A stretch of 64,000 bases of DNA from the NCBI RefSeq assembly GCF_001039355.2, contig NW_019775413.1:233237-297236 (forward strand), read 5' to 3'. The notes beneath the pieces are model-generated. The model searched no databases, had not been told where the DNA came from, and was given only the letters and a program-made list of their open reading frames with translations. Positions 12,835 through 24,323 of this stretch are shown piece after piece. Position 1 is the first letter of the stretch, and every line of letters begins with the position of its first letter. Origin of the DNA: Lingula anatina. Taxonomy: Eukaryota > Brachiopoda > Lingulata > Lingulida > Lingulidae. The translations under genes and the position numbers were made by a program.

Positions 12835-14664
12835 TACATACACTGTATGCATCTCTCTCGCGTGACAGTGTACTATCTCACACGTATCATGTTAGTAAAT
12901 GTACACGTAGGATGTTAACATACCACAATGTGTTTGCAAAGGTCAATATTGACTTTCACAAAGCTGAAAATCTTTTCCAGCAATCTCTTTTTTTAAAATG
13001 CACTAGAAACCTCAGGGCTTACGTATTAATCTCTGAAGTAGCCTCAATGCATTTACTGATAGCCACTGATACGAAAAGAAGTTTCATTATTAATTGCAGG
13101 ACAGTTGAGTACAACTTGCGAGCGGAAACGATTTGAATGTATTCTATTGATCATTTTAACCACCCATGCTGCAATATACAGACCATCGAGCAATGGCTTT
13201 TTATAGAAATTGAAAATAAGGACTTTGCATGACCGTGTTCTAACCTTTCAAATAAATTGATGCACTGCTAACGAACTGTTCACTGCATCAGCACGCCTGA
13301 GAACCCTTATACCATATGGTAAATAACCCTTTTTACTGTTCTGCAGAAAACTGCTTATCTGTGACATACCTGCAGTTCCCAATGACTCTCTCCAACCCTG
13401 CATCAATAAAATGTTTCGTTCCCGAAAAAGTTCACTATCATTCTAACCAAAAATAGCCGAGATGGAGCGCCTTCTGGGTATCCCCACCTTGTCTCATGTG
13501 AAGTTTGATTTATATGTCCACCTGTGTCGAAATAAATGCCGGTCACTGTACGTTCCACAACAAAGTGCCTCATTCGTTCAGGCTCGAGGCTGTTCTTTAC
13601 GCAGACATTTACCTGTACCTCCTAACGCAGAAATAGCGCACCTGTGGTATAACTTCAACTTTAATGCAGCATGATGACTTGTTTGTTATTTAAAACAGCC
13701 ATACAAATTGTGTTCTTCCTCTTTTGCTACCCTGATAAATTTATAAAACCAAGTACAATATTGAATGAAAACGTTATAAAGTAAACATATATGCACAAAC
13801 GTGCATTCACATTTGTATGTCATTTGTTAAATTTTTATGTACATGAGGTTAACTGTTGGTGAAATACACTGATTGCCAATTCCAACTTTATTATTCATTT
13901 AACGCTTTCCTTAAATCCTGCATTCGGTCTGAATGGGAATATTCCAAGATAGCGTAAAATGAGACTGTCAGCACAGCGTGACGTCATACGAGACCAGAAA
14001 ACTTCAGTGGATAAATTCTGTTAGCTTTAATTCGTTCCCGGAAAGCAACGACTGCCATTGTTTCTGACCCCACTCTCTTCCAAATCGTGTCAAACCTCAC
14101 TTGACTTAACGCTTAACCATGAGACTTGGGTCATTTTGGAAGATTCCCATTAAAATATAAAACTCTGTAAATGACCTTGCGCTTGATGCCGTTTTCACAG
14201 CATGGCACATATAGAACTGCCCAAACCCATTGCAAAATCAAGGGAAATCTTGATATGCAAACATTTACTTCCATTCATTATAACTTTGATACATATAGTA
14301 CAGCTGTGTTCTCATTTCCTGTTCTAAGGAGATATAATGAGTGGTAAATAACCTAAAATTTTCATAGTTGTTTGCTGATTATCCTTTTTTGTTCCTGATT
14401 AATTGATTAAAACGAGATGCGCCCAACATTTTATGATGAATAAAATGCATATGACATTTGACGATGAATAGAAAATGCAGTTTTTAGCAACTACATGTGC
14501 ATACAGTATATGTATACCTTTACACGTCGGCTTAAATATCCAGGGGGCAAATTCTTGGCATTAAGTACCGATACTGCACCGTAATTCAATGTTGGTTTAA
14601 GGACACTTATATTTGCAACAGTAAGATTGAACGTTATTCCACAAGTTAATGAAGTTGTAGTATA

Positions 14665-16324
14665 CAGGGTTGCTACTTAATATGGAATATTTTTTATCAT
14701 TGTTATTTTTGAGTACTGATTAAATTTTTTTTGGCTTGAGTCATTAAAAAAGTATGCCACTGAGTAATAAAAACATCAAGTCTTCTGTTGTGAGATATTT
14801 TGGTCAATGATATCAAATCTGACATAAGATGCCATTCAAAAGAAAGGAACACCCCTAGAAAACCATATCAACAGTTTAATGTCAGTATTAACTTTAAGCT
14901 AAGATATTTAAGTAAATGATAGCCTCCGGACAGTGATATGTTACACAGTCAAAGAACTCACTACAGTAAATCACGAAAAGCCAGTAATTGCGGGTATGAC
15001 CTCCAGCAGCCGCTTGCAGCGCCCTCATCCTATATGGCATACCCTGTAACACGTTTTTTAGAGTTTGGATGGGGATATCATTCCACGCAGTGATATTTAC
15101 CTGTCGCAGTTCATCACTATTTACCGGCCGATGACCATAGCTATTAATTCTGTGAGTTACTTTTGCCCAAAGATTTTCAATTGGGTTCATATCTGGAGAG
15201 TTTGCAGGCCAGGGCAGTTGCTAAACCCATTGGTTTTGAAGAAAAACAGTGATTCTGCGGCCTCGATGTGGGGTTGCGCAGTCGTCTTGGTACACAAAGT
15301 TGTTCCTGAAGATGGCTCTTACCAATCGAAGCATCGTTTGCTGTAGAATGTCTCTGTAGGAATCCTGGCTGAGGTTGCCTCTTAGAAAAACCAACTGGTT
15401 CTGGGCACCGACATGAAATTCTCCTCAAACAGAGACGTTACAACCCCCTGCTTGCACCCTAGGTAGTACACAATCATCGTTTTATGTCCCTCGTACACGT
15501 CGGTGGACACGGATTCGACCATCAACCCTAAAAGATCCATATGTGGCCTCATTGCTGAAAACGACTTGATTCCAGTGTTTTGGCTGCAAACGCACGTGGT
15601 CCCCAGCCCATTGCAGACGTCGCTGTATATGACCTGCTGTTAACAGTGGTTTTCCTACTGGCCTTCGTGCAAAATAATCGGCTTGCAGTAATCTCTTGTT
15701 CACGACTGACCTTGAAACGGGCGTTTGAATGACATTCTGCCTCTCTTTTCTGAGGACACTGGTTGCCTTTGTACGACCAGCACGGCGTCCTATAAGGAGA
15801 AGGCGATCCTGTCTTCTTGGTGTGATACGCGGACACCCTGGTCGAGGTATTGGAGTAGGTGCCCCTGTTGCAGCATTTCCTTGGAGGACTTTACAAACGG
15901 TTCTTGATAAATGTTGAATTACCTGGCAATGGCTGTCCGTTTCTGGACATTTTCTCTGAGAGCAAAAGTCCCATATTAAGCTGCGTTGCTTAGCTGTCGA
16001 ACCATATCTTCAATAAGGTACCTGTCAAGTTTCAGTGCGATCCCTTTGTTGCTTCTCTAAACACACTCCAAAGATTGACCAAACCCATGCGTTTTTATAC
16101 AAGGGCAGAAATTGCCGAAAAGACCACCCCTCACATTTTTGACCACAGAACATGCAACTGCATGCATCAATTGTTTCGAGAGTTGTGTGGTAATTAGGTA
16201 ACACACCTGGCTACTCAGGGAGTGACACCTCAGATTTGGATGTAAAGTAGTTAGAGAGAAAATAAATATTTTGTAGAAAATTTACTCGCCAAAAAATAAT
16301 ATTCCATATTAAGTGGTAACCCTG
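14665..16324 (-). mobile_element. Tc1/mariner-superfamily transposon (family A) inserted in copy 1
   Basis: 1660 bp with terminal inverted repeats starting CAGGGTT(G/A)C(T/C)ACTTAATATGG. It is flanked by TA at 14663-14664 and 16325-16326. The second copy of the duplicated unit has the uninterrupted sequence TAGTATATATTCGC at 19121-19134, giving exact ends and target site. The transposase frame is on the minus strand and is broken. Confidence 0.92.
14960..15950 (-). pseudogene. broken Tc1-like DDE transposase (family A)
   Basis: On the minus strand from about 15950 downward, one frame gives a basic N-terminal linker (P-R-P-G-C-P-R-I-T-P-R-R-Q-D-R), then R-L-L-Q-A-D-Y-F-A-R-R and W-N-Q-V-V-F-S-N-E-A. 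The family has F-S-D-E-S there, so the first catalytic aspartate is replaced by asparagine. After a frameshift come Y-Q-D-D-C-A-T-P-H, with the second catalytic aspartate, and D-M-N-P-I-E-N-L-W, with the catalytic glutamate. The last stretch, 14957-15190, is open and ends in A-G-G-H-T-R-N-Y-W, the usual Tc1 C-terminus. Frame breaks and the D-to-N change make it inactive. Confidence 0.85.
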
Positions 16325-17385
16325 TATATTCGCTAGTTTCAGTTCTATACTCGTCTTAATTTTTTATACTTAAACCTTGACAGCACAGGTTTAAGTACGG
16401 TATGGGAAATCTTTCTTCAATCTGCAAAATGTATTTTCCCACAGGCTTTTTTTTTTTTTTTTTTTTTTGCAGTAAATCTTTTTGCGCCTTTGTGACACTT
16501 TATTTGCAGGCCTCAGTCTCTTTCTAAAACTTAGTGTTCAAACTTGTTTCATACGGCCCGCTGACCTTCATTGTCCCTTTAGTCAAATTTGCTGGACGAA
16601 TTACAAGCGCTCTTTCTTGCAATTTATCAATATCGTTTGGGAGGATCTAAATTGAAATGTAAATGTAGTAATAACATAACAGCATTTACATGACTTCACT
16701 TTTAGTGCACAGTGTCGATGCATACTTTGGTGCATTATGTACATTATTTTTTTAACTGATGGGTACATATATTTGATTAAGAAACCATATCTTATACGCG
16801 TCCTTTACCCTATTTATACTAGAACATGTATTTGACCAAAAACAAATCAATATCTGAATTCAGGCAGGTTAACTTTTTAGCAATATCAATACAAATCAGG
16901 TTTGGGGTATTTTTAGATATATATGCATCTATACATGGTTGTTAGGAAATATTATCAACAGCTGGGTATCGGTAGTGGCCAGTATTGGAAACATTACTAT
17001 TACGGTATTATAATAATATCTGCTTGGTTTTTAGGTTAAAACAGCGGTAAACTGGAGTTAGCAATAATCGACTAAATTAGAATATTTATGCCAATGCCTA
17101 ATGCCAAGTNGGTATACCTAAATAATTCCTTATGATGTACATGATTTTTTAAAAGAATATTTAAAATTATTACTTTTCAAGAGCTAAAATATGCTATATT
17201 TTGGCAAAATTGCCAATAAAAGATCTGCCCCCATATCTCTAAAACTAATGATCCAAAATAAGAAAGCCAGTGGCTCACAATATCTTTTATGTTGATGGTT
17301 TACCACAACAAAAATTATTAAAATCTGCTGACCCCCACCTTGCCGCCTTCTGACTGATCTGTCTGGCTTTCTCATGGACACGCTC

Positions 17386-19898
17386 TTAACATACCACAAT
17401 GTGTTTGCAAAGGTCAATATTGACTTTCACAAAGCTGAAAATCTTTTCCAGCAATCTCTTTTTTTAAAATGCACTAGAAACCTCAGGGCTTACGTATTAA
17501 TCTCTGAAGTAGCCTCAATGCATTTACTGATAGCCACTGATACCAAAAGAAGTTTCATTATTAACTGCAGGACAGTTGAGTACAACTTGCGAGCGGAAAC
17601 GATTTGAATGTATTCTATTGATCATTTTAACCACCCATGCTGCAATATACAGACCATCGAGCAATGGCTTTTTATAGAAATTGAAAATAAGGACTTTGCA
17701 TGACCGTGTTCTAACCTTTCAAATAAATTGATGCACTGCTAACGAACTGTTCACTGCATCAGCACGCCTGAGAACCCTTATACCATATGGTAAATAACCC
17801 TTTTTACTGTTCTGCAGAAAACTGCTTATCTGTGACATACCTGCAGTTCCCAATGACTCTCTCCAACCCTGCATCAATAAAATGTTTCGTTCCCGAAAAA
17901 GTTCACTATCATTCTAACCAAAAATAGCCGAGCCTTCTGGGTATCCCCACCTTGTCTCATGTGAAGTTTGATTTATATGTCCACCTGTGTCGAAATAAAT
18001 GCCGGTCACTGTACGTTCCACAACAAAGTGCCTCATTCGTTCAGGCTCGAGGCTGTTCTTTACGCAGACATTTACCTGTACCTCCTAACGCAGAAATAGC
18101 GCACCTGTGGTATAACTTCAACTTTAATGCAGCATGATGACTTGTTTGTTATTTAAAACAGCCATACAAATTGTGTTCTTCCTCTTTTGCTACCCTGATA
18201 AATTTATAAAACCAAGTACAATATTTAATGAAAACGTTATAAAGTAAACATATATGCACAAACGTGCATTCACATTTGTATGTCATTTGTTAAATTTTTA
18301 TGTACATGAGGTTAACTGTTGGTGAAATACACTGATTGCCAATTCCAACTTTATTATTCATTTAACGCTTTCCTTAAATCCTGCATTCGGTCTGAATGGG
18401 AATAGTCCAAGATAGCGTAAAATGAGACTGTCAGCACAGCGTGACGTCATACGAGACCAGAAAACTTCAGTGGATAAATTCTGTTAGCTTTAATTTGTTC
18501 CCGGAAAGCAACGACTGCCATTGTTTCTGACCCCACTCTCTTCCAAATCGTGTCAAACCTCACTTGACTTAACGCTTAACCATGAGACTTGGGTCATTTT
18601 GGAAGATTCCCATTAAAATATAAAACTCTGTAAATGACCTTGCGCTTGATGCCGTTTTCACAGCATGGCACATATAGAACTGCCCAAACCCATTGCAAAA
18701 TCAAGGGAAATCTTGATATGCAAACATTTACTTCCATTCATTATAACCTTGATACATATAGTACAGCTGTGTTCTCATTTCCTGTTCTAAGGAGATATAA
18801 TGAGTGGTAAATAACCTAAAATTTTCATAGTTGTTTGCTGATTATCCTTTTTTGTTCCTGATTAATTGATTAAAACGAGATGCGCCCAACATTTTATGAT
18901 GAATAAAATGCATATGACATTTGACGATGAATAGAAAATGCAGTTTTTAGCAACTACATGTGCATACAGTATATGTATACCTTTACACGTCGGCTTAAAT
19001 ATCCAGGGGGCAAATTCTTGGCATTAAGTACCGATACTGCACCGTAATTCAATGTTGGTTTAAGGACACTTATATTTGCAACAGTAAGATTGAACGTTAT
19101 TCCACAAGTTAATGAAGTTGTAGTATATATTCGCTAGTTTCAGTTCTATACTCGTCTTAATTTTTTATACTTAAACCTTGACAGCACAGGTTTAAGTACG
19201 GTATGGGAAATCTTTCTTCAATCTGCAAAATGTATTTTCCCACAGGCTTTTTTTTTTTTTTGCAGTAAATCTTTTTGCGCCTTTGTGACACTTTATTTGC
19301 AGGCCTCAGTCTCTTTCTAAAACTTAGTGTTCAAACTTGTTTCATACGGCCCGCTGACCTTCATTGTCCCTTTAGTCAAATTTGCTGGACGAATTACAAG
19401 CGCTCTTTCTTGCAATTTATCAATATCGTTTGGGAGGATCTAAATTGAAATGTAAATGTAGTAATAACATAACAGCATTTACATGACTTCACTTTTAGTG
19501 CAGTGTCGATGCATACTTTGGTGCATTATGTACATTATTTTTTTAACTGATGGGTACATATATTTGATTAAGAAACCATATCTTATACGCGTCCTTTACC
19601 CTATTTATACTAGAACATGTATTTGACCAAAAACAAATCAATATCTGAATTCAGGCAGGTTAACTTTTTAGCAATATCAATACAAATCAGGTTTGGGGTA
19701 TTTTTAGATATATATGCATCTATACATGGTTGTTAGGAAATATTATCAACGGCTGGGTATCGGTAGTGGCCAGTATTGGAAACATTACTATTACGGTATT
19801 ATAATAATATCTGCTTGGTTTTTAGGTTAAAACAGCGGTAAACTGGAGTTAGCAATAATCGACTAAATTAGAATATTTATGCCAATGCCTAATGCCAA
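17386..19898 (+). repeat. 2.5-kb duplicated unit, copy 2 (empty transposon site)
   Basis: Second copy of the unit at 12915-17107, lacking the 1660-bp insertion. The 278 bp between the copies (17108-17385) contain one N and have no match to the left flank of copy 1. No gene is recognised. The frame at 17374-17607 is shared with copy 1 and is probably chance. Confidence 0.95.
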
Positions 19899-20643
19899 AT
19901 TTAATTATTATAAATGCGTCCATTATAAACGGATTCTGTAGAGAGAAAACATTGCTCTTCGACTGAACACATTTTCTAGATTGACATTTGAACTTCTGTC
20001 CCCCAGATAGAAATGTAACTCGACCTGCCTTCATGATAAACTTCAGAATATTTTTTGTAAACTTTTTCAGTTTATGACTTCAAACATAATTCAGTTCAGT
20101 TCATTAGCATTTAGCAACACAACTTAAGCCTCTGTTGTGTTTTATCTTTTTTCATTCACTACTTTTTGAAAAGAAGGGTGGCATGAAACTTGTTTAATGT
20201 CAAACAATTTGCGCACACTCGTATTAGTTTCGCCTTTACCATCCATTGGTTGCTCATCAGTAGCATAGCCAAGAAAGAACATTTACTCCAGAAGTTTACA
20301 TTCTTCATAACTAATACATTATTGATACCACTGTAGACCAAAATGATGTAGCATTCAAAAGCAAGCATGAAACGTTTTTTCCGAAGAAAAAATCTATAAA
20401 TATATATCAAATTACACTAATCCCAACGGTTTTTTGTATTTACACTACTTATTGGACTCTGTCAACAGATAGCTGTAAAAGCATCCAGAACCACTGCGGT
20501 CCAGCTTTTATGAAGTGTTTTCCGCTGTCACTGAAGACCGCAAGATGTGATTAAAGAGTTGCGAAGATTGACAGGATTGACCATAAGGTACTGCATGTAT
20601 ATTTGTCACAAGGAACTCCTACAGGTATATCTGTCAAAGAACC

Positions 20644-20691
<48 letters not shown>
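20644..20691. repeat. (GA)n microsatellite
   Basis: Near-perfect GA dinucleotide run with one AA interruption, ending in a G-rich tract. Confidence 0.95.
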
Positions 20692-20696
<5 letters not shown>

Positions 20697-21888
20697 AAGG
20701 GAGGGAGAGATGCTGTACTGTATGTTAGCTCCATGCTGTGCAAATAATCTGTTATTGAGGTGTTAAATTTATTTAGGATATCATCGAATACAAATTAATT
20801 TTAATGATTTTCCATTAGCTGCCATACAAATCAGAACGGCCTTGAGAAAATAATGACCCAAATCGCACGTCAGAGTGACTTGCTGTCCTCCGCCAATGTA
20901 ATTGGTTATCATCACATGGACTAAAAACGTAATTTATAAAATCGGGATAAGTTGTTGACGCAGTTCTTGCTAGCGTGAGACTTGAAGGGTTTTCCTGACC
21001 TCCATTATGCGAAGTGTTTTGAATGCTTAGCAGACACGAAGAGGATATTTGACATACAAGTTAGAATATCCTGTGTTTTGTATAAAGATTTCACCTTACG
21101 CATTTAAATACAAAACCATTTAGATCATTATGAAAGGATCAATACAATACAACTGTCATTTTGGACTATTAAAAATAATACGCATAAATGCTTAGCATTT
21201 TAAAAGAAAAATATTATTATAGGCGGGTCCTTAGTTAAAACAACACCACAGTTTAGGCCTAAAGGCGCATCAATAATCGGAATATTAAAAATCCATTTCT
21301 ATCAGAATTTAACTATTCAATATGATAACGTGAAGGTCCAGCCGATGGAATTCGTATGTTTGAACAAATACTCAAATATTCAAGAAATAAACTATTTACT
21401 TTAAACATCATTCAGATGCTGACTGCTGGATGAAAGCCAAAGCATGGGTTCATATGGATCACCTTTTATCAACGATATTACACGTAACGAGAGAAGCGGA
21501 TGACGCATTCCATGTAGGCCTACATGTTATGTGGAAGTCATGTAAAGTTCTTGTAAAGGGAATGTAGTTATGAGACACAACTTTTATTATTTTAGAAGAA
21601 AAGTGTGCGAACAAACCTATGAGACTTCAAAGAAACATTAGCATTGACTTATATGTTCTTGCCAAGACGTGACTTGGACTGATAAGATGCATCTCAAACA
21701 AAATATATTGTAGAATCATCAAACAGACTAACTGGCTAACAGGTAACTGGACCTAGTTCAAGAATATTATAAGAATAATACACACCAAATACTATATAGA
21801 TACTATTTCCAAGAGATGGATCTGTTGCAAGACTGAAGTGGACAGCACACTGAAGAGTATCAGGAGGAAAAAGGTGAATAAGTTAACA

Positions 21889-22235
21889 GTAGGAGGAATT
21901 AGTACTAGTGTATTATGAAAGCTTAGTTTGGGACTTACACAGAAGCAATAGAGAATGTTTTTAAAATCCTAAAATCTTTCCTTTATAAGTATTTGCCCAT
22001 ACCGAAATATGAAACGGAACTGTATAAATTCAAAGGCTTTCAGGATGACAATGTCAACAAGTGTCGATCAAAGATACAGGTAGGAGGAATTAGTACTAGT
22101 GTGCTATGAAAGCTCAGCTTACACAGTAACAATAGATAATATGTTTTAAGTCCTAATTTTCCTCTTTTATAAGAAATAGTCCATATGAAACGGAACTGTA
22201 AAGCCAATTCTTGTCAGACGACAATGTGTACGACC
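21889..22235 (+). repeat. diverged tandem duplication, unit about 191 bp
   Basis: GTAGGAGGAATTAGTACTAG occurs at 21889 and again at 22080. The following sequences align with small indels through ATGAAACGGAACTGTA and GACAATGTG. No coding potential is seen. Confidence 0.75.
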
Positions 22236-23464
22236 GCCAAAACCGTTTTCATAACGTATATCTTAACTAAGTTGGAGAGCGTCTAATAGCATCTCCCCTC
22301 TTTGCATGTCCCATAGAATAATACGCATTTTCCCTTTTGAATCACGCATTAGCGAACAAAAGTGAGATGTTCACGTCATTTTGTGTTAGGTGTAACAAGC
22401 GAAATCCATTCCTCCAAACTACATATTGCAATTATATTTGCCCTTACATTAATAACATTTCTTGTGTCTCCACCGCCCTTCGCAAAATCATGGGTCCGCC
22501 AGTGGTCATATCATATTGCTTTCGCCTGTCGGAAGATAATCGTTTGTAGGTTCGAGGTAGCTCCAGACAAAAGCGACATAACCGAGACTATTTGGAACCC
22601 AGGTACATGCAAGCGCGATATTGTCTTTTTTTTTTTTTTTTTTTTACATTGCCCATCAGGAGAAATGCCATTTTGAAGTCCATGGAAAGTGGCAATGCCG
22701 CTTCCGTCCGTCTAGGAAATTGAAATCGACCGAAACGTGTGTTCATATAATTCTGAAAACCAGAATCAGTGACAAGCATGAGCAACAGCACTGAAAATGA
22801 AATAAGGATAAAAATTGAGAATCGCGTGTGAAGTAAACGAAAGGCACCCGTAGACTTCATTTTCGTTTTATTTGACAGTGGAAAATGCCTGCATGTCGTG
22901 ATTGTTCAAGATGATGAGATTTGTTTAACCCAATCTGACAAACCACAGAGAAACCTAAAAACACGTACAAATGTAGGCCTATATCCAAGACAAAGCTACA
23001 AGGTTCCAGTGAATGCCATGTGCCATAAGATAATGAAACATCTTAATATTTTGAAGAGATCACAGTATTGTTTTAATTCTTATTACTAAATAGATGGTAG
23101 GCCTATAAAAAAGAAATGATTATGAACCCTTCTCTTTCTTTTAAGAATAGGCCTCCGTCAATGTATGAAACGAGAACTATGTAGGCTATGGATCATTTGG
23201 CAGTCATGTGTGACATGCTTGTCCTTGGAGTGGAAGTATGGGATAGACTATCATAATAGGTTAGAGTTAGTCGGAAGTAGGCCTATTGAGAGGCAGTATA
23301 GGCCTACAGGGCGAATGGCACATGCAGCAAGTAGCCTAATGGGAAATGGACTAAATTCAAATATTAGCCAACTACCTAACAGTAGTTTATAAGTTCGAGT
23401 AGACAAATCTGTGACTTATTTTGATGACAAAACAAAATCTTATATCTGGGTCTACTATCAAGCA

Positions 23465-23529
23465 AGATGTCCCGGGTTGCAGCCTCCATCTGCATTGGGA
23501 TTGGGGTGGTGGTGGTGGTGGGTGGGGGG
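23465..23529 (+). repeat. 45-bp motif with GGT/G tail, copy 1
   Basis: Begins AGATGTCCCGGGTTGCAGCC, runs through GCATTGGGATTGGGGTGG and ends in a short GGT repeat and G-run stopped by an N at 23530. The same motif recurs at 24236. The flanks do not match, so this is a dispersed motif, perhaps one end of a transposable element. Confidence 0.75.
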
Positions 23530-24235
23530 NTCTTCCACTTCTTATTTGCATTTTTCCTTTACAACAAGATTGTTTTGGAACAGTTGCAGCATTAAAAATT
23601 TAAATAAATAGCAATCTGAAAGAAGAATTTTGCATAATTATTAAATGATGATAGGAATTTTGGATTAAGAGATTAGTTAAATACTGAGTAGTGATATGGT
23701 CAGTCAATTTATGTAGAATCTGATAATATGATTGAAAACACTGATTGAATTCTTGGCCTTGCACTGGGCAGTTTTACATTTGTGCCAAGTGCTATTTTTG
23801 GACTCCATTGTACAGTGGTAAAAAATCTTCAATTGCCATGAAATTTTTTTATCAGACTCTGTATGTTACTGCTATCAGCTGGTGCTATCGGCAACGAATT
23901 AATCCCTTTGTTTCTGAGTGAATCTACCGTCTAAAATCACTATTACTGAAAATATTTGCGTTTTGCTGAGGGTAGTCTAGGCAATATACGGCAAACTTCT
24001 TAGTACGTGTGTTCAACAGAATTTTTTTAAAAACCCTAGCGATATTTGGTCAGGAGTTGCTTGAAGCATAGCACAGCGTTGCTGTCTATCTATTGCTGTC
24101 TAGTTTGTCAATTCTCACGAATTACCCACTAATCGCGAACCCATTCATTTTCCTATGGCAATCTAGCAACTCATTAAAAATGCACGCATGCGCAGTGGGC
24201 TAGGCGTGACGTCATACAGTGCATTTCTGGGGATG

Positions 24236-24323
24236 AGATGTCCCGGGTTGCAGCCTTCATCTGCATTGGGATTGGGGTGGGGTGGTGGTGGTGGTGGTGG
24301 TGGTGGTGGTGGGGGGGGGGGGG
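24236..24323 (+). repeat. 45-bp motif with longer GGT/G tail, copy 2
   Basis: Same 45-bp unit as at 23465 with one visible substitution, followed by a longer GGT repeat and a run of about 13 G. The frame 24188-24553 that translates as polyglycine is an artefact of this tract. Confidence 0.75.

Larger units (their letters stand above)
12915..17107 (+). repeat. 2.5-kb duplicated unit, copy 1 (carries a Tc1-like insertion)
   Basis: Apart from the transposon at 14665-16324, this copy matches 17386-19898 almost base for base, with a few substitutions, an 8-bp indel near 13463 and different lengths of a T-run (16447-16469 against 19249-19262). It holds no recognisable gene. The short frames 12795-13136 and 13462-13674 reappear in copy 2 only because the DNA is duplicated, and the 8-bp indel removes the start of the second. 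A single N lies at 17110, just after the copy ends. Confidence 0.95.

Noticed and set aside
12795-13674. Frames conserved between both copies of the 2.5-kb unit (12795-13136, 13462-13674)
   Set aside because: Conservation reflects recent duplication of the DNA. An 8-bp indel removes the start of one frame in copy 2, showing no constraint.
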